From Amphimedon queenslandica (Eukaryota > Porifera > Demospongiae > Haplosclerida > Niphatidae): DNA of 64,000 bases. This document shows positions 13,472 through 25,109 of this stretch, one piece after another. Made by a program: the position numbers and the translations under genes. The stretch's first letter is position 1, and each line of letters begins with the position of its first letter. Below the pieces are notes generated by a model. It saw only the letters and a list, made by a program, of their open reading frames with translations, did no database searches and was not told the DNA's origin. The DNA lies in NCBI RefSeq assembly GCF_000090795.2, contig NW_003546296.1, positions 266,017 through 330,016 of the forward strand, given 5' to 3'.

Positions 13472-13728
13472 CTTATACATTAACTTTGTTTATACGTTTG
13501 TGTGGCTCTTAGCTACCATTTTTCATATGCTCTTTCTCTCTTTTATAATCTTACAATCACTTTTCATTTTATGATTACTTAACTTATGTATCAGGTATCA
13601 CTATGTTGTTATTATTATTATTATCATTATTAAAGTGATTCTTAGTTTGTATTTTACTATCAATTTTTGACTTTTAAGTTATTAGGTGGGTGTGTCCTAC
13701 TGTTAATAGTTGATTTTTAACCCTCAAA

Positions 13729-15807
13729 ATGGCTGAAAAGGAAAGCTCAGAAGACAGTTATGAAAAGGTTTAAATGCAGTAGTTTTTATAATTTTAGTTT
13801 TATTCTTCAGATATTGAGAGAGCCATATCAATACGTTTGTGAAGTCAAAGGAAAAGAAATAAGAATTAAATTAATACACGTATGTGTACATGTACATGTA
13901 GATATAGCAGCTGTGAGTTTATTATTATTGTTTTTTAGGCGTTCAATACTTGGTTGAAAATTCCTGACGATAAAATGAAAGCTATTCAAGATATTACGCA
14001 AATGCTGCACAACTCAAGCTTAATGTAAGTAAGAGATCATGTGAGAGTCACGTGACCTCTACCCGGACTGTATAGTATTGATGATATTGAAGACAACTCT
14101 GTACTGAGAAGAGGGATACCAGGTAATTAATATATAATGATAATAATAATAATGATGATAAAATATATTTTTAGTTGCTCATCGAGTGTTTGGTGTCGCT
14201 TCAGCAATCAATTCGGCTAATTATATTTATTTTGTTGCCATGGAGAGGACACTCCAGCTGGGCCACCCAAAAGCTATGGAAATATTCACTTGTAATTTAT
14301 TAATTTGCTAATTATTAGTGGGTGGAGCTACCTTTAATTAATAGGTGAGTTATTAAAGCTACATAAAGGACAAGGAAAGGACATTTATTGGCGGGACAGT
14401 TACACCTGCCCAACTGAGGAAGAGTATAAAGTAATGGTCAAACAAAGTGAGCTTGTATGTTTATTATTATTATTGTTGTTGTTGTTGTTGTTGTTGTTGT
14501 TATAATAGAAACTGGTGGGTTGTTCCAACTAGCAGTTGATCTAATGCAATTATTCAGTGACAATAAAAGGTATTTTTATTTATTATTATTAATTAATTAA
14601 TTAATTTATTTATTTATTTATTACTATTTTGTAGTGATTTTAACTCTTTATTGGATACTCTTGGCCTGTTCTTTCAAATTAGAGATGATTATGCCAACTT
14701 AATGTCACTAGAAGTAAGATACCGTACAGTTTAATTAGATCAGTGTCAAATAGAGAAGGGCAAGCATACTTAGCAAAATTATTTAATTTCATTTATTTTA
14801 GTATTCTGAAAATAAGAGTTATTGCGAAGATATTACAGAAGGAAAATTTTCTTTTCCAATTATACACGGGATTAAAAATGATGAGTCATCAAAACTGCTA
14901 AGTATGACGTTAATAAAAATTATAACATTAATTATTATTAATTACTAGTAATTAAAATAGCTCATTTATTATTGTTACATTTTAGGTATTTTAAGACAGA
15001 GACCTTCAAATAACGATATTAAGAAGTACTTCGTGGAGTGTTTAACAGAAATTGGTTCTTTGGAGTATTGTGTTCAATGCATGAGGGAATTAGAAAAAAA
15101 GTAAATTAACGTAATAGAGAGTATTTTTATGACATTCCCTGATACATATACATGTTCTTATTCTTATGTTGTGTAGAAAGTTTCAGCTGATTCCGATCAA
15201 ATTTAGATTTTTTACGAATTTTTAAAGTTGCTCCAAAAAATCAGACCAAAGTCCCTGTACTATAGTACATGGTCTCGGGGCAAATTTTGCCAAAAATGAA
15301 AAGTAGAGAATTCTCAATTTTTATAACATTCCCTGATACATATACATGTTCTTATGTTGTGTAGAAAGTTTGAGCTGATTCCGATCAAATTTGGATTTTT
15401 TACGAATTTTTAAAGTTGCTCCAAAATCAGACCAAAGTCCCTGTACTATAGTACATGGTCTCGGGGTAAATTTTGCCAAAAATGAAAAGTAGAGAATTCT
15501 CAATTTTTATAACATTCCCTGATACATATACATGTTCTTATGTTGTGTAGAAAGTTTGAGCTTATTCCGATCAAATTTGGATTTTTTATGAATTTTTAAA
15601 GTTGCTACAAAATTGAATAAAAGTTTCTGTACTATAGTACAGTATTGGTCAAATTTTGCCAAAATTAATAACGAGAGAATTCTCCATTTTTATTGTAATA
15701 ATATTTCTTGCTCTAGAGCTCTTGCTGAAGTGGAAAGTCTTGGAGGTAATTCTATTCTTGAGCAGATAATAACTAAATTGTCACTGATTTATAAAGAAGA
15801 AAAATAA
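13729..15807 (+). CDS. GGPS1: Geranylgeranyl diphosphate synthase (11 exons, 301 aa)
   Basis: Condenses farnesyl diphosphate with isopentenyl diphosphate to GGPP, the lipid donor for prenylation of Rho and Rab proteins. Exons: 13729-13767, 13811-13879, 13939-14024, 14076-14122, 14175-14291, 14345-14446, 14509-14569, 14635-14713, 14802-14901, 14986-15100, 15717-15807. The first Asp-rich motif is [13 protein letters not shown] near residue 68; the second is [11 protein letters not shown] near residue 190. [13 protein letters not shown] and [13 protein letters not shown] are family signatures. The 301 aa length matches human GGPS1 (300 aa). The ATG is preceded by CTCAAA and opens directly into the conserved N-terminus. 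Intron 10 carries antisense copies of the 186-bp repeat. A product of this enzyme is attached to Rho, the substrate of the neighbouring myosin's GAP domain; that link is probably coincidental. Confidence 0.95.
15122..15650 (-). repeat. 186-bp tandem repeat, array B: about three units in GGPS1 intron 10
   Basis: Minus-oriented units (ATACATATACATGTTCTTATG on the plus strand marks each unit start) with GTACTATAGTAC intact. The third unit is diverged toward the acceptor of exon 11. It is antisense to GGPS1. Confidence 0.92.
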
Positions 15808-15908
15808 TTTACATTTTGTGTTATTAAATTCAAATTATTAAATAATAATGATTAAATTTGTAATACCAGTTAATTAACCATTATTAATGTATGGGTGTGG
15901 CCACTATC

Positions 15909-17161
15909 ATGGCGGAAAAACCTTCCAACAAAGAGTGTTCTTCAAATCTCTCTCCGTCAAAGGCTGAAGAGACTAGTACTGTCAGCATGACTTCAGCTCA
16001 AAGGGAGAGAGCTGAGAGGAACAGGCAGATTGCTCTTAACTTAAGAGCTAACAGAGTTCTACTGGATAAAACAATAACACGACAGACTGCAGACACTGGT
16101 GGGGGGTACAGTGGTCAATTGGTGGACACTGGTGGTGGGTTTTTTCTTGAAGAGGATAGCCAAGAGGAGGAGGAGGAGCGACCGACTAAAATTAAGAAAG
16201 TCGTTCACGATGAAGGTAATTTAATTAATTAATACTGGGTGTGGCTAATTAATAGATAATTAGGTGCTGCTTTTGGTGATGATAGAATAGATTGTGGGGA
16301 ATGTTCTCAGAAATTTTCCGTTTCATTTCTTTGGAGCAAATTTAAATATCCAGTCTGTGACAGCTGCAGGTAGGTGGGACAGTACTGGGCGTGGCTAGTA
16401 TTAATTAATTAATTTGTAGGGATCCTGATGGAAAGCATTCTTTAATAACTAAAACAGAAGCAAAAGAAGTAACGAGATACTTCTGATGCATTTTTACAAT
16501 ATTTATTTTTAGTTATTTTTACTGAAAGATTGTGATTTTACTGAGCGAGGGGGGCCCCCTTTAATGTACATTGTACGTAAAAATCCCCACAGCTCCAGGG
16601 GGGAAATGAAACTTTACATGAGAAGACAGGTAGACTACATGTACATGTATAACGTGAGGTGTGTGTTGTAGGTGGAGTCAAGGTCACATGACTTGTGGGG
16701 CGGAGCTGAAGGACTAGAGAGGGAGAGGGAGGGGAGGGAGGAGGCAAGAGAGAAGAGAAAGCAAAAGAAATACTCGAAACAAGTTAAAGGTATGCACAAG
16801 ATAAAGAATGATGGGGTACATTGGATAGCTAGAACTTGACAGTCGGTTAAACTTTTGCAGATAATTACTTACCCAGAAGTTATTTCACAAGGCATTCAAC
16901 CATCTTGTGAGATTTCACTGATTTTAATTTTGTAAAATAATTTTGACAAAATTGCAAAAACTAAGTTCCTTGCTATATGCAGTACATGTGTTAATGCATT
17001 GATTCTCTACAGAATTAAGGAGATCTGTCTACTCTTCATCAGTGAAGCAATACAGAGCTCATATTCATGTCTATGATACAGAAACTAAGAACCAGTCTGA
17101 CGAGACTTGGACTAAAGTATGCAAGGAATGTGGTCACTCTGTAACATTTGAAAAGCTATAG
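15909..17161 (+). CDS. XPA: DNA repair protein XPA (6 exons, 281 aa)
   Basis: Scaffold of nucleotide excision repair that binds damaged DNA junctions, RPA, ERCC1 and TFIIH in the nucleus. Exons: 15909-16215, 16264-16369, 16420-16468, 16513-16629, 16672-16789, 17013-17161. The N-terminal basic helix ([19 protein letters not shown]) precedes a C4 zinc finger with Cys near 113, 116, 134 and 137 (CGEC...CDSC). The conserved DNA-binding core follows ([34 protein letters not shown]). A C-terminal CX2C module ([14 protein letters not shown]) closes the protein, as in vertebrate XPA, where this end contacts TFIIH. Human XPA is 273 aa. An in-frame ATG at 15891 would add six residues, but those bases lie in the interspersed GGGTGTGGCC motif, so the ATG at 15909 (ATCATGGCGG) is preferred. 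Confidence 0.95.
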
Positions 17162-18972
17162 AACAAGTGAGATATTGCCCCAGGGCACATGTTCATGTAC
17201 GTGTGTCAGAGTATTATCATAATTTGGTTTTATGTTACGTTTATTGTAGCATGTAATGATTTATGATCTAATGTATCTTGGATTGTAACTCAAGTTTCAA
17301 TGAGCCATTAGTTTATATTTATAGCAGCAGCTGTTACTATTTATAGAAATTACATGTACATGTACTGAATCTGTGTGTTTAATAATGCGCTACATTAGTG
17401 ATCATAAGGCACTCAAAATGACATGTGTCAATTCAATTTTGACTTTTTAAATTAAATTTTAGGACAAAACCCTCTTTATCCTTTAATATCTGACAGTACA
17501 ATACAGTACATGTTGATGGTAATCATGGTATGTTATTTTGTGTGGTGGTTAGGGCACGTGTGTAATTATGGCATACATGATATGCTAGTCTCTTCTTGTG
17601 TGTGTCCTTCATTGAGTTCTGCGTGTGTTCAGGTTTATGATATGAGTGAGTCCATAGCTAATGACCTGTCGCTTATTGTGTCTTTAAAAGGTTTCTTGGC
17701 GGTACCATATGTTAAGAGTATTAACCTGATACAGTCTGTATGTCTGTGCCTCTCAGCTGTTGAGTGATATTCAATACCAGATGTACATTATTATTATTAT
17801 TATTATTGTTAGTACTATACATGTACATGTATACGTGCCATAGCCCATAAATTGGTTATATCATATTACGTCCTCCAATGTATGTGTGTGTGTGTGTGTG
17901 TTTGGTGGTTAGAATGTAGAGTTACTCTTATTTTTAAATTTCAAGAACCAGCTGTAGTAATATCTTAAGGATGTACATCTTTCTCTCTGTGATTATTAGT
18001 TTTTAATGTGTTTTAAATGGCAGACAGACACTTCTTCCTTTTCCTAATTGTTACCTTCTGTTTAATGTCTCCTCAACCTCTTTTAATCTTTTATAGCTAG
18101 TCTATCCCTCCCTCCCTCCCCCTCTCTCTCTTCCTTCTAATAGGCTACTCCATTTGGTAACACTAGTCTGTAGGAGTCTCTATTGCTTTAATGGAGTTGA
18201 GGAGTAACAGAGTCTAGCAGGATTTATGCTTCATAATTTTAAGTAATTGTCCATTAGAGGGTCCTTGGTAACCTTTGCCTCTCCTCTCTTTGAGGCAGGC
18301 ATATTCTCACCGTTCCTCTCTGTGGTTTCATGTAGGTCTGACTGCGTGTGAGCCTACAGCTGCTCCTGAGGCCTCAGACGCACTCATCCAATCACTAGTC
18401 ACATATCATGTTCATGGACCTCCAGTACTTGTGTATAGCTCATTATGAATTGCTCCAAGGGATGCCTGTCTGACAATATTGTGATGATGTGTGTCTATTA
18501 TTGTAAAGCCAATCGGTTGGTTTGTAATTGGTACAGACAGCCACACCGCAACAGGAGACACCACTAAAATATGTCCGTATGACATCAGTTATCACGTGAC
18601 ATGCAAGAGCTACTCTCTTATTTCTTAATATTATGTAAGATATTATTATAATTGTCCTTTTTATATAAAATTATATTTCCATTTTTGCAGCTGCTTCTCA
18701 AGCCACGCCCTTTAACGCCCACTTGGTTAATTAGTGGGCGTCATCTCTTTTGCAAGGAGCAAAATCTTATAAGAGGAGGGGGAGAGAGAGAGAGAGAGGA
18801 ACAGCTTAAGCACTGAAGGATACAAAGTAGAAGCAGTCACTAGTAGTTATTCCACCGCAGTAGAAGACTAGTCTATCCTAGTTACTAGGCACTAGTTTCC
18901 TCCAGTCACTGGTTTGAAAGACTCTCCCTCTTTTGATTTTGACACCTATACTTGCAAACGTAACAGGGCACC
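17162..18972. other. Intergenic region between XPA and the forkhead gene
   Basis: 1.8 kb, the longest gene-free stretch of the window. No ORF resembles a protein. It holds TACATG palindromes (about 17350, 17818), an (ATT)7 run, a (GT)n run near 17886, and a CT-rich tract at 18105-18133. A TATA-like ATCTTATAAGAGG at about 18764-18776 followed by a GA-rich stretch is the best core-promoter candidate, placing the forkhead leader at about 18795-18972. The space probably holds control DNA for a developmental regulator; that is inference. Confidence 0.4.
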
Positions 18973-21489
18973 ATGTCACTAGACCTTAGCTCTAGTCTCA
19001 CTGCTATGGAGTGGCTCCCTCGGCTTAGAGTCGGTGGTGCCTCCTCTTCAAGCAGTGCTGGGCTAGTCGCAGGTACTGGAGGCCAGCAGGTGCAGTCAAT
19101 GCCGCCATTAGTACATGCTGGTACTGCTTCCATTGACTATCATCACTTTGGACGGATCCCTTTGCATGCACAAAGACATCCAGCGAGTGGTCGTAAGCTC
19201 CCTCCGTCTCCCATTGATCTAACTGCAGTCCTGGATCCTCTGGAGGCCCAGGCCTATCGCTATCATGATGCCAAGCCTCCTTATTCCTATGCTACACTGA
19301 TCACATACGCCATTAACAGCTCACCAAAGAGAAGGATGACACTGAATGAGATATATACATGGATATGCAACAACTTTCCTTATTATAGAGAAGCTGGGAC
19401 AGGCTGGAAGGTAATGATGAATACTACTTATGGCCTGCCATTTATGTGAGGCAGTGTGGTTTATGGCTGCATTGTGCTACTTAGCAGTTTTCAATGCATC
19501 AACAAACAACCACACTGTATATATATATATATATAATAATACTGCAGCTATTGCTTGCATTCTCTATTTTTATTGCCATAATATTAGTGTTACAATCTTG
19601 TTTTTCCAGAATTCAATCAGACATAACTTGTCGCTCAATAAATGTTTTCAAAAAGTTCCACGACCAAAAGAAGACCCTGGGAAAGTAAGAGAGATTGGAC
19701 TTTTAAAAGGAGTCGGTATTATTTAAAATGGTGACTGTTTCTTTGATGCAGGGTTCTTACTGGGAGATTGATCCGTCTCCTCTTGAAGACAGTAGCGAAA
19801 CACTATCAAGCTCAGGGTTTCCTAGGAAACGAAAGACCAGTGATAAAGTAAGTGATGTCACTTTGCATCATCAGTACGGGTTGTTGATGTACGTACATGA
19901 TGATTGTTGGTGTGCATGGTGAATGATGATTGTTGGTGCACTAGTAGTAAGTTTGTGGGTCAACTTACTGCAGAGGACTGTCATCTCTTTTTAGTAATGA
20001 CCCACTATCTTGAGTGTACACAAACTCTTTGATTGCTCCTCTTTATTGATAAACACTCACTCTCCTACATGCCATTATACAATAACTGCTCTCTGGCTAT
20101 TATATTGTCTTTTAATTGCATGTCACTTTTATATGAGTGCACCTGTCTCTCTTTCCACTGCCTGTGTTGTTGGAAAGTCAATTTCCTCCCCTCTCTCTCT
20201 CTCTCTCTCACTCACTCTCTCTTTCTCTCTCTTGTTTTGTTAATTGGTAGACACAGCACACACTCCATGCATAGCCACAATAGATATTTAGTGTCAGTAT
20301 AACTTATTATTATATTTTAAATAATGTCTGTGTGTGCGTGTATTTTCCTAGAAACTTTTTATTCTACTCTGTAGTACCATACAGGTACATACCCACTGCA
20401 TTTCCATGTTCCAAGAATACGACTATTATTATTATTATTATTATTAATAATGATTAATTTATTCACTTTTATAAAATGATCCATATTCCCATGTTGCATT
20501 GTTATTAATGTTATTCATAGGTTCTATTAACACTGGTATTCCTCACTCAATGTTAATGCTATACATTATTGTTTATAATCATCATCAACCCTTCCTCCCT
20601 CCTCTAGAGTGTTGAAGACACCATCAGTCCTGCTGACATTAGAAAAGAGAAGAGCTTTAAACCGACTCCAGCCAATGGGTCCCCCTCTCCAACGCTCTCC
20701 GAACTAGTGTCCTATTCTAAACGTCCATCAACCTATTCCCTCCCCCCTCCTCCGCTCCACTCTCACGTACCCTCCACTGGACAGACTGACTTCTCTACTC
20801 CTTCACAATACCCCAAGGGAAATGGAGAGGGATCTTTCGATGATCTAAACGCGTCTTTTCGTAGCCTCTACCGATCATTATTTGATTCCGTAGGTGGAAG
20901 CCACACCCATTTCCCAATGCTTTCATCATCGTCATCAAACGGGATTAATGATGGAATGGGTGTTGCCTCTACAATACCTTCAACTAGTTACAGCAGCAGG
21001 TCAGTTAGTTCCTGCACCTCCAGTTTAAAGTTGGAGTCCAGTCTTACCTCCGTCATGGACGGGTTGAGAGATCTAGCGGACAGTAACCAGCTGGACAGCT
21101 TGAGTCCTAATACGATACAGTCACTATGGGATACTGTTAATGAAGGTGACCACACCCAGTTAGGTATGGACCCCACCTCTTTTGCCAAGTGGTCAGACTC
21201 ATTTAACCAGTTCTTGTGCCAGTTGAACCCGCAGCATGTTCCTCCAGCCTCTTCTAATTATAGTGTGGGTGGGACAGGCTCCTCCCACTACCACACCCCC
21301 AGTCATTATCAGGGCGGAGTCCCACCCCCTCCCTATCATCCATCTTTAAGAACTATTGGTAGCATTGAGTCTCCGCCTATTTTATACAACCATGCTCATA
21401 AGGACCCGCCCCCTTTTAGCTCAGTGGCGACTGATTTGTTGAACGATACTGAAGATGAGGATGAATTTGATTGGTCGAAACTGGTATAA
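18973..21489 (+). CDS. FOXJ2/3: Forkhead transcription factor, FoxJ2/3 type (4 exons, 496 aa)
   Basis: Sequence-specific nuclear DNA-binding regulator. Exons: 18973-19410, 19610-19684, 19752-19847, 20608-21489. The forkhead domain starts near residue 101 with [17 protein letters not shown], continues with [20 protein letters not shown] and [18 protein letters not shown], and ends at DPGKGSYWEID. The pairing of [21 protein letters not shown] and [14 protein letters not shown] is closer to vertebrate FOXJ2/FOXJ3 than to other Fox classes I know. Two introns interrupt the domain at GWK|NSI and PGK|GSY. The remainder is Ser/Pro-rich and ends in the acidic patch [14 protein letters not shown], a plausible activation segment. 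Class assignment is by remembered motifs, not a tree. Confidence 0.9.
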
Positions 21490-21708
21490 TAATTAGTCTT
21501 GTGAGTATTAATGAATTTTAATCCATCAGTATTACAGAGTATCAGTAAATTAATTAATTATTATTAGTTTTATTTCTTCACCTGTTATTATTATTATTTT
21601 ATTTATGTTGGAACCTGTTTTCCTCACTTCTCTTTATTCTTTTTAGCTTTATAAAATGATAAATAATAATTATTTAAGAGTATGTGTACGTATAAATGGT
21701 TCTTGTAC

Positions 21709-22435
21709 TTAATGCGTTTTGTTCATTTTAAAACCCTCTCCTCCTCTCCCGGTCTCTTCCACTACATCCAGTAATGAGTCGTTATTAAATCCTCTATAGC
21801 GTCCCTATAATTAGAGCCATTTACGTCAATTGTTCACATATAATGCACTTACCATTGCTGTACTTGGTCTCTTGGGGGTTGTGTTGTTAAAGTTTGGAAG
21901 TGATGAGTTCAATTTCTCTTCTATCATTTTGTTTTCTTTTTCTAGTCTGTCCTTCAATGCTTCCAGTTCAATTATTTTGATGTTCTTCTCTCTCATCTTC
22001 TCTTCAAGTTCACTGATCCTGCATCAACAATAATTAACACATCACATTAATTATTTTGTGATTATTGTTGTTCTTACTTTCCTTGTAATTCACTCTTTTC
22101 CTTTACCAGTGATTGGTGTAGTCCTGATGCCTGCAGTCTCCATTGTTCCTCCAGTTCTAGTCTCTTTTGTGTTGATACAAGTTCATGAGACACGCTGTCT
22201 ATCCTTGAGCTCAGGGTTGCTTTTGCTCTTTGATTGCTTTCCCTGCAAAGCAATACATCATTTAAAATAGGTTATTTTGTTCTGTGTACTATGATGCTGA
22301 TCTATTGTAGACAATTTGTGGTTACTTTGATCTTTCAGGCTGACACTGTTGCCTGAAATATTTCTGCTAAAGATCAAAGTGACCACAAATCGTATGCACT
22401 AGCTGCATGAGCTCCAATTACAATCATCATCATAC

Positions 22436-22532
<97 letters not shown>

Positions 22533-25073
22533 TATTATTATTATTACTTCAGTTTTTCTTTTGTGTGCTCATTCTTCATCATTAGTGATTGTTGGCTTTC
22601 AATCAATTCTTCAGTTAAACTATCACATTTCTCTCTTGTTCCTGCTAGTTCTGTCTCTAATTCTTTGTTTCTAGTCATCAGGTCTCTATTTTCTTTTCTC
22701 CTTTCTCCAATCTATTGAGCTCAGTGGTCATGGCTATAATAATGTTGGACTATATTCACCTCTTCTTGGAGCTTTCTAATCTTGTTTTCTGCTTTTGTGT
22801 GTAGTTTCTTCATTGCTTCTTCATTCTTACTTAACTCTTCAGTTGTTTCTAGCTGTTCTTTCCTCAAGCTAGACACAACACCAGTTAAATGCTTTATGAT
22901 TCTATCCTTTTCTGTCCTACAGATCAGAGTATGTAGTGAAGTGTATCTTTAGATCATAATCCTTACAATTGTTCTTCAAGTTTCTCAGTTTTTGTTTGAA
23001 GTGTTGTAATTTCTTGAGCTTCTTCTTGTAGTTGAGTTTTCTCTCTCTCTAAACTTTCTATCATTTCTAGTTGCATTTGAGCTTTTGTTTCTAACTCTTT
23101 TACCTTAATGATGGTAAGAATAATAATAAATTATTATTATCATTATTATTGTTATTATTAATACTTTGCTTCCATAATGTCCATATGTTGTGTGCAGTGA
23201 TTCCAATTCATTCTTTACTTCAATCAATGATGATTTTTTCTGTTACCATTATCATCATTGATATTATTTTATTATATTTTATTAATTACTTCTTCATTCT
23301 CATTTTCTAATATTCTTCTTTCTTCTTGAGATATTTTTAATTCTTTTCTTGTCAAAACCAGCTCTTCTTCCAACTATTAATTATCATTATTAATTAATAA
23401 ATTATTTATTTATTTACTTGTTGCAATCTTTCTTGTAGCTTCAGGCTGTCATTTTGAGTTGTTTCTTTGTCTTTTTTTAATTTCATTTCTAACTCTCTGA
23501 GGACTTTAGTGACATCATCACACTCCTACAATATTTTGAGCTGATTTACCTCCAACTTTTATAATACATTCAAATTTTTTAAAACTGCTTCAAATTTTTT
23601 AAAACTGCTCCAAAATTTTGCCAAAAATAAAAAGTAGAGAATTCTTAATTTTTATAATGTTTACTGATGCATATACATGTTCTTATGTTGTGTAGAAAGT
23701 TTGAGCTGATTCCGATCAAAATTGAATTTTTTAGGAATTTTTAAAGTTGCTCCAAAATTGGGTAAAAGTCCCTGTACTATAGTACATGGTCTTGGGCCAA
23801 ATTTTGCCAAAAATGAAAAATAGAAAATTCTCAATTTTTATAACATTCTCTGATACATATACATGTTCTTATGTTGTGTAGAAAGTTTGAGCTGATTCAA
23901 ATCAAAATTGAATTTTTTACGAATTTTTAAAGTTACTCCAAAATCGGGTAAAAGTCCCTGTACTATAGTACATGGTCTCAGGCCAAATTTTGCCAAAAAT
24001 GAAAAGTAGAGAATTCTCAATTTTTATAACATTCTCCGATACATATACATGTTCTTATGTTGTGTAGAAAGTTTGAGCTGATTCAAATCAAAATTGAATT
24101 TTTTACAAATTTTTAAAGTTACTCCAAAATCGGGTAAAAGTCTCTGTACTATAGTACATGGTCTCGGGCCAAATTTTGCCAAAAATGAAAAATAGAGAAT
24201 TCTCAATTTTTATAACATTCCCTGATACATATACATGTTCTTAAGTTGTGTAGAAAGTTTGAGCTCATTCCAATCAAATTTGAATTTTTTACAAATTAAA
24301 AAATCTGTTCTTACATGTACATGTACATGTATAATATGAACCTTTTCCTTTGCTTTGTAAGTATCTTTAAGTTGGTTCAATTCTTCATCATTCTCTCTCA
24401 TTTTCCCTAGTAGTTTTTGGTTTGCATTCTTCACTCCCTCAAGTTTCTTAAGTTGTTCAGATAGCGTGACCATTTCTCTTTTATGGTCTTCATTTTCTTT
24501 TTCCATTTCATTTCTTCTCTTCTTATATTCATCATAACTTTCCTTTAAAGTTGCTAGAGCTGATCTTGTACTGTCCAATGTCTCCATCACTGTCTTTTTG
24601 TCTTCAATTTCTCTTTCCAGTTCATCCTTTTTCACAATTATAAATCAGTCTCTTTCTAACTGCACTATCAGCTCTTACTTGTAACTGAAGGAGTTGCTCA
24701 TTTGCTTCTTGTTTGATGGCTTGTTTTTGTTTCTGCAATTCTTTCAGTTTTTCCTCCATCATATGTTTCCCTTGAGTTAGTGAATGTACTCGTGATTCTA
24801 AGTTGGCCTATGATTATATTATAATTATAATTCTTATATTATTATTATTATTATTATTATTACTTTCTCTTCTCTTGATTTTCTTTGTAGTGTCTTTATC
24901 ATTTCTTGTTTTGCTGTCAGTTCAGCTCCAAGGCTGCTATTCCTTCTTGACAAATTATCATGACCAGTTTGACTGTCAGTTAGTTCACTTTGCAGTCCTA
25001 TTATATATACATGATATGAGTCTGCAGAGGCTCAGTATTATTATTATTATCATTATTATTATTATTATTATTA

Positions 25074-25109
<36 letters not shown>

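Noticed and set aside
15321-15503. Recurrent 60-residue ORFs (also 23838-24020, 24024-24206, 30516-30698, 56597-56779) with near-identical peptide
   Set aside because: They arise because the repeat unit is about 186 bases, a multiple of three. The starts are TTG rather than ATG, the copies run against host-gene introns, and no conserved coding signal is seen.
15891-15908. Upstream in-frame ATG for XPA
   Set aside because: Those bases coincide with the interspersed GGGTGTGGCC motif, and the ATG at 15909 has the better context.
17510-17767. 85-residue ORF between XPA and the forkhead gene
   Set aside because: Low-complexity composition, no family match, no splice context; best read as chance in a regulatory region.
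22407-22718. ORFs of poly-Tyr, poly-Ile, poly-Cys or poly-Met (also 2186-2578, 4829-5104, 11905-12282, 24803-25234)
   Set aside because: These are translations of trinucleotide microsatellites within introns.
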